Origin: Chthonomonas sp. UBA1950
GTDB lineage: Bacteria > Armatimonadota > Fimbriimonadia > Fimbriimonadales > Fimbriimonadaceae
NCBI GenBank assembly: GCA_002336105.1
Contig: DDEQ01000024.1
Location: forward strand, 1-5,132
Direction of reading: 5' to 3'
DNA: 5,132 nucleotides
In this document: piece by piece, positions 1-5,132 of the stretch
Layout: every line of letters begins with the position of its first letter
Numbering within the stretch: the stretch's first letter is position 1
Position numbers and translations under genes: made by a program
The notes under the pieces: model-generated
Seen by the model: the letters and a program-made list of their open reading frames with translations, nothing else
What the model was told of the DNA's origin: nothing
Databases searched by the model: none

Positions 1-257
1 CTGGAAGTCGGCTCGAACGACCGGTTGCTAATTCAGGCTACTTCCGGAATCGACCCACAAGTGCCGTTCGACCTTCGACTTCGCGAAAGTCAGTTATAAA
101 ACTCGCCAGCTTGCATTGATCTTCAGCGTATCAACCATAGCGTTCGTTCACAATCAGCGGAAGTGATAACTTGGTATGTCCCCATGAGCATCCTTAAGTC
201 CCACCACCTCTGTCTTCCGGAAACGCAGGCGCTATCACTACGTTATTCTGGTACAAC
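1..257. other. Non-coding trailer downstream of gene C
   Basis: No convincing gene on either strand; a short plus-strand frame starting at 163 runs into the antisense of gene C and looks random. It holds the palindromic element at 5-81 and a short TTCCGGAA palindrome at 215-222. I see no GC-rich hairpin followed by a T-run on the minus strand, so no intrinsic terminator can be assigned to the operon. Confidence 0.6.
5..81. repeat. Imperfect palindromic element, left flank
   Basis: The left arm AAGTCGGCTCGAACG (5-19) pairs imperfectly with the right arm CGTTCGACCTTCGACTT (65-81), with two bases unmatched and one or two substitutions. Its internal CGAACGACCGGTTG (14-27) resembles CGAACGTCGGTTG of the right-flank element (4856-4868), differing by one inserted and one changed base. 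It probably belongs to the same degenerate family. The window begins here, so the element may extend further left. Confidence 0.4.
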
Positions 258-2759
258 CTACAAGCGACGTCGCTTCTGGCCGTCCCGCCAAAGACGTTGC
301 AACCAGTCAAATCGTTCTTTGTCGATTGCCGCAAAAGAGACGTTGAATTGCTTTTCATCCACCGGAAAACCTAGCCACTGACAGGCATAGCCAGTTTCCT
401 GAGCAAACACAACCGCAAGTAGTGGTAGAAGTTTCCCGAACTCCTTACGATCACCCCACCACTCATTAACTATAGGCTCAAGTTCTATCTCATAGGCCTG
501 CAGTGCGGATAGCGACTCAGCGTCGTCAGTCGGCGACAACACCCGCCAGCACAACCATAACTGCAAGAGCGAAATACCAGACTGGATTTCACAGTAGCAA
601 ATAGAGGGTCGATGCAAGGGGGGCCACGACTCCTTTTGTCCGATTAGAGACGAGCTCTCCCGATGCAATAAAAGACACGTTTGAGCTGTCTCGGAGAGTT
701 TCTTCCAACAAAGCTCGGATGTCCGCTTTCCAAGAACGCAAACAATCGCCACAAAGATATCTCTTGCACAGTCTTCCAAGCGATACCGATAGCTGATCCA
801 TTCTGCGTGCGTAGGCGCTTTAGGGTATGAGAACAACTGCTCCTGCGCAACGTCACCCTCCTGTGCGGCCCACTGTCCAAGCGTCTTCCGGGCCTCGGCC
901 ATCATTCTTTCATGAGTTCGACTGAACTCTTCAATGTCGTCGGTTACCTTCAGGGTTATGCGCTTGAGAAACGCTTCCAGGTACAACGCTTCGTTACCCT
1001 CAGGATACTGCGCAGCGCCTCGGCCCTTTGCTAGAAGCACAGCCGTCGCGGACATGGTCTGCGCCGCAGAGAGCCAGCTACTGCCTCGCGCCATGTAGCC
1101 GACCGCAGAAGAGAGCAAAGCGCTGTAGCCTGTGGGATCCTCTATGAGGGATTTTTGCAAGGCGTCAGATTCAAATCTCGGGGGCTGATTCTTGACCATG
1201 CCATCTCGAACTTGCGCCATAAAACTCATCGCAGTGATGCTGTGTGGCAGGTCAAGGGTAGGGAGGCTGCTTGCCGGGAGTTGGTTTGTCACCCCCGGGA
1301 ATAGCTCGGTTAGATGAAGATAGGTCTGGACAAATCGTTGGGTGACCAAGTCACGCACGGCTTCACGGTATTGTCTTCGATCAAATGATTGGTCTGCATC
1401 CAGCATGCGATGCAAGCGGGCAAGACCTCTGTCGCAAACTTCAGCCTCCCGCGCCACGACCAAATCCAACTGCTCCCTAAGGCTTGTAGTGAAGGCCTCT
1501 ACGTTCGCCGTGGCAGCACCAGCGTTTGCCTTCGGGCTTCGGAAAATCAGCGAGAGCGCAAACTCATGTGGTTGGTCGAGATAGTCGGCGTCCTCCAATC
1601 GCCGCGTTCCAGCCGGATCCCAAAGGTCCACGCGCCGCAGCAATGCAAGTGGGTGCATCAGTTGCACCACAGGCTTATCGGCCTCCGTGACCCAGTGTTT
1701 CAACAGGTCGTCTAGCTTTCTTGAACCACTCACAAGCACCGGTTGCCAGGACACACCCATTGGCGGAGGTTGATAGCGGTTCAACCAGTGGCCAAAAGCG
1801 TTAATTTTCGCGATCGCCATCAAGTCCGCCGCTTCTCGGGCTGCGATCTTGATCTGCATGTCGATATCTTTGCGTCCAGGCAAGGCAAGAGGGGCTTTGT
1901 TGGAACCAAGCCAATCCATCACCCGAGCCCGAAAGTACGCAAACGATCGAGGCACCACGTCAGCCGTGTCGTGGGATTCGAATACGACGCGTTTGAGTAA
2001 CAAAATGTCTTCGATACCGGGAGCACGCTCGACGATGCTATTCGAGAACGCAAGCCAAACTTGACGTCGGCTGATCTCAATCAAATCCAGAAACCCAGGG
2101 TCTGTGCTTAAAAAAAGAAATGGCTTTGCGAGACCACCCGGTGGAGCAAGCAAGTGTGATGAGAAAGCTGCTATTGAATCCCGTAGCAAGCTATATGCGC
2201 GATCTTCTGCCCCGCCATCCGAGTTTGTTTCCAGCAGGCGAACTATCTCACGGGCAGCATCGCGACCAACATTGAAGTCACCGTCGTGCCTGGCAAGTGC
2301 AAGATAGCAATCGCGAAGATCATCCAGCCATCCCTTATCTGCGTGGGCCTGTCGATGAAGCAATGCAAAGATGATCGACTTGAACTCGCGCTCATGCTCA
2401 GGCGTGGTAAACAATCGGCGTCGTTGAATCTCAGCCGTCTTTCGAAATGCCCCGAACAAATAACGAACGACAGCCTGCCCGGTGACATTCGCCAGCGCTG
2501 CGACAGCAGGTGAAGCCTGGCCGCGCTTCTTGTCACCTCCGCCTGGTAGAGCGAGTAGGCTGGACCAAGTAGAAAGCACGTCTTTTGAACGACCATCAAC
2601 AAATGTCGACAGCAAATCGGTATCGACAAAATATACGCGCCAACGCTCATTGGTGGTGGCAGCGTCAGAAAGGAAAGTCGCCGCTTGATTATCGAGCAGA
2701 TCGATAAGAGCCTTTACGTGATGTCGCTCAATGCTCAGGACCCGGGCCTTAGCTTTCAT
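258..2759 (-). CDS. Gene C: large protein with possible PIN-like nuclease region and helical C-terminus
   Basis: This is the largest gene, ending in TAG at 260-258. I place the start at ATG 2759 (833 aa), 28 nt after the stop of gene B. A TTG at 2867 gives 869 aa and has a better ribosome site but overlaps gene B by 80 nt. Seen, numbered from the ATG: VYFVDTDLLSTFVDG at 42-56 looks like the first strand and acidic motif of PIN domains (hydrophobics, then D-T-N/D). AREAADLMAIAKINAFGHWLN at 307-327 looks like the central acidic helix. VLVSGSRKLDDLL at 341-353 looks like the late strand that usually reads T-x-D or TGD, followed by MHPLALL at 368-374. PIN domains are metal-dependent RNA/DNA nucleases of about 130 aa, so about 310 aa would need large insertions. 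The usual late aspartate is serine here (S346). The rest is helical, possibly TPR-like around 589-634. Eight of its ten cysteines lie after residue 660. There is no membrane segment. The gene is near certain; the nuclease assignment is tentative. Confidence 0.88.
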   Translation of the reverse strand: MKAKARVLSIERHHVKALIDLLDNQAATFLSDAATTNERWRVYFVDTDLLSTFVDGRSKDVLSTWSSLLALPGGGDKKRGQASPAVAALANVTGQAVVRYLFGAFRKTAEIQRRRLFTTPEHEREFKSIIFALLHRQAHADKGWLDDLRDCYLALARHDGDFNVGRDAAREIVRLLETNSDGGAEDRAYSLLRDSIAAFSSHLLAPPGGLAKPFLFLSTDPGFLDLIEISRRQVWLAFSNSIVERAPGIEDILLLKRVVFESHDTADVVPRSFAYFRARVMDWLGSNKAPLALPGRKDIDMQIKIAAREAADLMAIAKINAFGHWLNRYQPPPMGVSWQPVLVSGSRKLDDLLKHWVTEADKPVVQLMHPLALLRRVDLWDPAGTRRLEDADYLDQPHEFALSLIFRSPKANAGAATANVEAFTTSLREQLDLVVAREAEVCDRGLARLHRMLDADQSFDRRQYREAVRDLVTQRFVQTYLHLTELFPGVTNQLPASSLPTLDLPHSITAMSFMAQVRDGMVKNQPPRFESDALQKSLIEDPTGYSALLSSAVGYMARGSSWLSAAQTMSATAVLLAKGRGAAQYPEGNEALYLEAFLKRITLKVTDDIEEFSRTHERMMAEARKTLGQWAAQEGDVAQEQLFSYPKAPTHAEWISYRYRLEDCARDIFVAIVCVLGKRTSELCWKKLSETAQTCLLLHRESSSLIGQKESWPPLHRPSICYCEIQSGISLLQLWLCWRVLSPTDDAESLSALQAYEIELEPIVNEWWGDRKEFGKLLPLLAVVFAQETGYACQWLGFPVDEKQFNVSFAAIDKERFDWLQRLWRDGQKRRRL

Positions 2760-2787
2760 GTGAATATCATCATCCCAGGTGGCGAAA

Positions 2788-3603
2788 TCAAGCTGCCAAT
2801 CGGTAGTCTTCTGATTCAAACGTGTCTTTGTCAGATGGCCAGTCCGATTGTCCCGCGTAGCCGACAAGCAGAAGCCTTCTTGTGGAATCGCTATCGCCGC
2901 TGTCCCTAAACGCGAGCTCAGGACATTGCGCGGCCTCGCTTAGCGGCTCCACAATGTCGTCATACCAATCGATGTACGAGTCTGGAAGATTGGGAAGCCT
3001 GCGCTTCCAGGGTTCTATTACAGCATTCCAAACGGCATGGAGCTTGTCTTGACGCGGTCGTAGCAAAGAAAGCAACCAAACGGCCACGTCAACTCTATCT
3101 TGCTCAGAAGTGCTCAATACGAGATTCACCCAATCACTTTCAGGCATGGACTCCGTCTGCTGGAGGAGGGCATAGGGATTGATAGACCACCGATTGAATC
3201 GTTCCACTATCTCTCGTATCCAGTATGCGGTTTCTGCCGAGTCTTCCGGATTTCGGTGGAACAAGAGCGCTATCCAACGCTGCGCGGGTATGCTTTCAAA
3301 TGCTATTGCGTGCGCCCAGTCCACCAACACTAGGGTTCGCTCGGCGCCCAGCCAAGCGGTCGCTGCTCGATCAACTGCGCGTAGCAAGCCTTCTCGAGTC
3401 TGAAGTTGAATGGTCGGTGACGCAGCACGGTAAGCATTGACGAGCCGATCGACTAGCGGGGAAAAGACATCGTCGCCGAACGCTGGTTCTAGCCATTCGA
3501 ACGGTAGGCGGTCACCTTCTGGGAGAGCTAGGTGCATCATAATCGGTACATCACGCAAGATCGCGGATGCAACCCCTTCTTCAGCTTCTGTACCTGTATT
3601 CAC
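2788..3603 (-). CDS. Gene B: uncharacterised tryptophan-rich helical protein
   Basis: A 271-aa protein that I cannot place in a family. The start is GTG at 3603, chosen because a strong GAGGAG site lies 8 nt upstream; an ATG at 3608 in another frame hits TGA after one codon. The stop is TGA at 2790-2788. Seen: an acidic N-terminus (TEAEEG), a hydrophobic and proline-containing stretch (about 18-40), then mostly amphipathic helices. Tryptophan is unusually frequent, 12 of 271 residues, at 37, 84, 96, 110, 128, 139, 158, 176, 192, 199, 213 and 255. A possible core strand-helix is TLVLVDWAHAIAF (90-102). The last 45 residues are rich in D, E and S and look like a flexible acidic tail. No catalytic motif, signal peptide or membrane helix is visible. 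It sits between gene A and gene C with minimal spacing, which suggests an adaptor, inhibitor or partner of gene C. That role is inference and no homology supports it. Confidence 0.87.
   Translation of the reverse strand: MNTGTEAEEGVASAILRDVPIMMHLALPEGDRLPFEWLEPAFGDDVFSPLVDRLVNAYRAASPTIQLQTREGLLRAVDRAATAWLGAERTLVLVDWAHAIAFESIPAQRWIALLFHRNPEDSAETAYWIREIVERFNRWSINPYALLQQTESMPESDWVNLVLSTSEQDRVDVAVWLLSLLRPRQDKLHAVWNAVIEPWKRRLPNLPDSYIDWYDDIVEPLSEAAQCPELAFRDSGDSDSTRRLLLVGYAGQSDWPSDKDTFESEDYRLAA
2875..2881 (-). promoter_or_regulatory. Possible ribosome binding site for an upstream TTG start of gene C
   Basis: The minus strand reads AAGAAGG, one mismatch from AAGGAGG, 7 nt before an in-frame TTG at 2867-2865. 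If used, gene C gains 36 residues and overlaps the end of gene B by 80 nt. The added residues up to about 20 are rich in S, T, R, N and Q and look like a shadow frame, while the following stretch (TTDWQLDFATWDDD) looks more protein-like. A second in-frame TTG at 2819 has no such site. The choice stays open. Confidence 0.35.
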
Positions 3604-3611
3604 CTCATGGG

Positions 3612-3617
3612 CTCCTC
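3612..3617 (-). promoter_or_regulatory. Ribosome binding site of gene B
   Basis: On the minus strand this reads GAGGAG, a near-perfect anti-16S match, 8 nt before the GTG at 3603 and inside the 24-nt gap between genes A and B. It decides the GTG start over the out-of-frame ATG at 3608. It is the strongest translation signal in the window. Confidence 0.8.
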
Positions 3618-3627
3618 GACATCGCTA

Positions 3628-4674
3628 CTATTTCAACAAGTGGGCATGACGATTTTCGACCAAATCTACGAACGCTTCGTGATCGTCATCACGGGAGTGC
3701 TTTTCAGGAAATCCGTCGAGGAGTTCTAGATCAACCCATTCGAGTTGCGCGTCTCTACCGTGCAGAACCACCAATTCGCTCTCGGCCTCATCATACGCGT
3801 CCGAGGACAGGTCGATCGTGACCCCGGTCGGTGCTGGAAGTTTTGGCGTGTCGCGCAGGTTAGCCTGTACGAAGCGCGGATTGGGTGCATCCCCGACTGA
3901 GGGACGAACCAACCAGGCCTCGGTCGGCATACCTGAACGACTTTTTGTGAGTTCGTCGGACGAGGCGGGACACGGTTGAGTACTCAAGCGAACGCGAAAA
4001 GTCACCCGAACGAGTCGGTCGCCTAACGTCACCCCCAAGGGCAAGTGGTGCAAGCCGAGCCGGTCGCGCCAATACTGAGCGGTCGTAGCTGGGATTGCGA
4101 ATGGTGCAGGCAGTGACACCCAGCAGCTTCCGGGTCCTTTCACCGCCGAGATCAGTGTCACAAAAGGGCTCAGCTTCGCACCATAAAACTCCGCCCGAAG
4201 ATCGAAGAGAAGACGTTCAACATCACTGAGCACGGTCACTGCACCGGTAGCTGCCGCGTCCAGACTTAACTTTGTGCCAAGCGCTTCAAAATCCTTGATC
4301 AGAGTAGATAAGACACTTCGGCCTTTCCGTTTGGTCGCCCGGAGCGAGTACTTCAGGTCGCGCAGCACAATGACCCTACTGACCAAGGCGCTATCAGCTT
4401 GCCGAACTGAACGGTACCGCCAGTTGGCACCAAAGTATATTCCAGCGGCTTCAATCGCTCTAGCGAAGCGAGTGCCTGCCGGGGTTGCGGTTCGCTTCCA
4501 GGTATGCTCCATGGAGGAAAACGCATTGAGCTCGACTCGTTTACGCCCGTCGAGCAGTTGGAGGACTTGTGCCTGCAAAAGATGGAGCCTTAATAGCCTA
4601 CGTAAGGCACGTGTTTGGCGATCTGGCATCTCAATGATAGGAATGAACGGCGGATTTTTCGGAAACCGGGCCAT
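3628..4674 (-). CDS. Gene A: uncharacterised protein, first gene of three-gene operon
   Basis: I do not recognise this family. The frame is open and ends in TAG. I chose the ATG at 4674 (348 aa). A TTG at 4689 would add five residues (353 aa), and neither start has a clear ribosome binding site. Seen from the ATG start: residues about 15-62 form a strongly basic, leucine-rich helical segment (RRLLRLHLLQAQVLQLL followed by DGRKR). Residues about 65-165 look helical and include a second basic patch (RATKRKGR, around 112-119). Residues about 165-235 alternate hydrophobic and polar residues like beta strands and include GPGSCW and YWRDRLGLHHLPLG. The C-terminal 60 residues are acidic (DAYDEAESE, HSRDDDHE). 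There is no P-loop, signal peptide, membrane segment or obvious catalytic motif. The basic N-terminus could bind nucleic acid, which is inference only. Gene B starts 24 nt downstream, so co-expression is likely. That it is a real gene is supported by its length, its protein-like composition and the operon fit. Confidence 0.85.
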   Translation of the reverse strand: MARFPKNPPFIPIIEMPDRQTRALRRLLRLHLLQAQVLQLLDGRKRVELNAFSSMEHTWKRTATPAGTRFARAIEAAGIYFGANWRYRSVRQADSALVSRVIVLRDLKYSLRATKRKGRSVLSTLIKDFEALGTKLSLDAAATGAVTVLSDVERLLFDLRAEFYGAKLSPFVTLISAVKGPGSCWVSLPAPFAIPATTAQYWRDRLGLHHLPLGVTLGDRLVRVTFRVRLSTQPCPASSDELTKSRSGMPTEAWLVRPSVGDAPNPRFVQANLRDTPKLPAPTGVTIDLSSDAYDEAESELVVLHGRDAQLEWVDLELLDGFPEKHSRDDDHEAFVDLVENRHAHLLK

Positions 4675-4721
4675 GTCGGCCAAAGACAAGCTGGAACTTC
4701 GTGCATATGCCCTAGTTCAGA

Positions 4722-4752
4722 ATGATAAACCAATTGCTTATGAAAGTCCCAA
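4722..4752 (-). promoter_or_regulatory. Candidate sigma-70 promoter of the operon
   Basis: On the minus strand TTGGGA (4752-4747) and TATCAT (4727-4722) are separated by 19 nt. The -10 matches five of six consensus bases; the -35 is partial and the spacer is longer than ideal. Transcription would begin near 4715, giving a leader of roughly 25-40 nt before gene A. Chosen by eye; other AT-rich hexamers nearby could serve. Confidence 0.3.
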
Positions 4753-4759
4753 GCGTAAG

Positions 4760-4778
4760 TCGGAATTGAACATTCCGA
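4760..4778. repeat. Short inverted repeat upstream of the operon, possible operator
   Basis: Perfect 7-bp arms TCGGAAT and ATTCCGA flank a 5-nt centre (TGAAC). It lies just upstream of the candidate -35 box of gene A. Its size and symmetry suit a dimeric repressor or activator, but no regulator gene is in the window, and a chance hairpin is possible. Confidence 0.35.
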
Positions 4779-4836
4779 GACGCTGCAAGCACACTCAACT
4801 TCGTGAATACGATCATACGCCATAAATAATGACCTG

Positions 4837-4848
4837 CCATCGCGATGG
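4837..4848. repeat. Perfect 12-bp palindrome upstream of the operon
   Basis: CCATCGCGATGG is identical on both strands and sits about 160 nt upstream of gene A, seven bases before the larger palindromic element that begins at 4855. It could be a protein-binding site or part of the repeat debris. Confidence 0.35.
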
Positions 4849-4854
4849 ATTTTA

Positions 4855-4961
4855 GCGAACGTCGGTTGTCTGGGGGCTGCCGCGTTCGTTTTGCCGATGT
4901 CTGCGACCAGCGAGTGAATTCAGATGGCCGCAGGAGCCTAGGCCAGTAAGCCGACGTTCGC
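4855..4961. repeat. Long palindromic element, right flank
   Basis: Perfect 11-bp terminal arms, GCGAACGTCGG at 4855-4865 and CCGACGTTCGC at 4951-4961, enclose 85 nt. The inner sequence carries further weak complementarity (GGGGGCTGCCGCG against CCGCAGGAGCC), so the whole 107 nt could fold into a long imperfect stem. The GAACG...GTTCG ends recur in the elements at 5-81 and 5060-5113. It resembles REP-like intergenic debris. It lacks the attC core sites expected of an integron recombination site. Confidence 0.5.
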
Positions 4962-5059
4962 CAACACTTGGAATTTTCAATGGCTGCAATGCGGCGCATA
5001 CGTCACTGAGTACATCCGGCCATCAAGAGATGTTCGCCTGTTCTTGAAAGCCGCCAGAT

Positions 5060-5113
5060 GAACGTCCGCTGTACTCCTGGACCAGCCAAAGGGGCAATTC
5101 CGGCTGTTCGGCC
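5060..5113. repeat. Degenerate palindromic element, far right flank
   Basis: Begins GAACGTCCGCTG and ends CGGCTGTTCGGCC. The reverse complement of the end (GAACAGCCG) matches the first nine bases at seven positions. Same GAACG...GTTCG architecture as the elements at 4855-4961 and 5-81, but only 54 nt. Non-coding. Confidence 0.35.
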
Positions 5114-5132
5114 AGAGCCGCCGCTGAGGTTT

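Larger units (their letters stand above)
4690..5132. other. Non-coding leader upstream of gene A
   Basis: This 440-nt stretch holds the candidate promoter, two short palindromes and two larger palindromic elements, and no convincing gene. A 95-codon minus-strand frame (4999-4712) overlaps the palindromic element and the promoter region and has no protein-like pattern, so it is not annotated. No integrase, transposase or antitoxin gene is present. Confidence 0.6.

Noticed and set aside
1..257. Intrinsic terminator after gene C
   Set aside because: No GC-rich stem followed by a T-run on the minus strand was found.
254..262. PIN motif STDPGFLDL of gene C (residues 218-226) as the late PIN acidic motif; positions given here are residues in the 869-aa numbering
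   Set aside because: It resembles the T-x-D-x-x-F signature, but it lies before the acidic helix and the VLVSGS strand, which fit the expected order better.
163..381. 72-codon plus-strand frame at the left end
   Set aside because: More than half of it is antisense to the end of gene C, with basic low-complexity residues and no start signal.
2788..2942. Frameshift joining genes B and C into one broken protein
   Set aside because: Gene B ends in a natural-looking acidic tail, gene C has its own plausible starts, and there is no slippery run at the junction. An ordinary overlap or short gap explains it.
4274..4825. 183-codon plus-strand frame antisense to gene A
   Set aside because: It is rich in R, S and K with no domain-like pattern, as expected for the complement of a real gene, and has no independent support.
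4855..4961. Integron attC recombination site
   Set aside because: It has palindromic ends of suitable length, but no RYYYAAC / GTTRRRY core pair at its termini and no integrase in the window.
4712..4999. 95-codon minus-strand frame upstream of gene A
   Set aside because: It runs through the long palindromic element and the candidate promoter, has no ribosome site that I can see, and its residue pattern looks random.

Overview
The window is a compact bacterial accessory locus. It holds three genes in a row on the minus strand, read from about 4689 down to 258, with short non-coding flanks on both sides. No housekeeping gene, RNA gene, CRISPR array or recognisable transposase or integrase is visible. 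Base composition is mid-range, by eye slightly above half G+C. The use of GTG and possibly TTG starts, a clear Shine-Dalgarno site and REP-like palindromic debris in the flanks all fit a proteobacterial chromosome or genomic island. The organism cannot be named from this sequence.

Layout along the direction of transcription (right to left): (1) 4690-5132 is a non-coding leader. It holds two degenerate palindromic elements, two short palindromes that could be operators, and a weak candidate promoter. (2) 4674-3628 is gene A, about 348 aa, with a basic helical N-terminus and a more beta-like, acidic C-terminus; no family is recognised. (3) 3603-2788 is gene B, 271 aa, tryptophan-rich and mostly helical, starting at GTG behind a strong GAGGAG site 24 nt after gene A; no family is recognised. 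(4) 2759 (or 2867) to 258 is gene C, 833-869 aa. It is a large protein with a possible, heavily expanded PIN-like nuclease region in its first 350 residues and a helical, cysteine-rich C-terminus. (5) 257-1 is a non-coding trailer with another degenerate palindromic element.

The tight spacing (24 nt between A and B; 28 nt, or an 80-nt overlap, between B and C) says the three genes are co-transcribed and probably act as one system. A large candidate nuclease preceded by two orphan proteins, isolated between repeat-bearing non-coding flanks, resembles a mobile conflict or phage-defence cassette. That reading is an inference from architecture. None of the three proteins was identified by recognised homology, and this uncharacterised three-gene set is the best candidate for a new system here.
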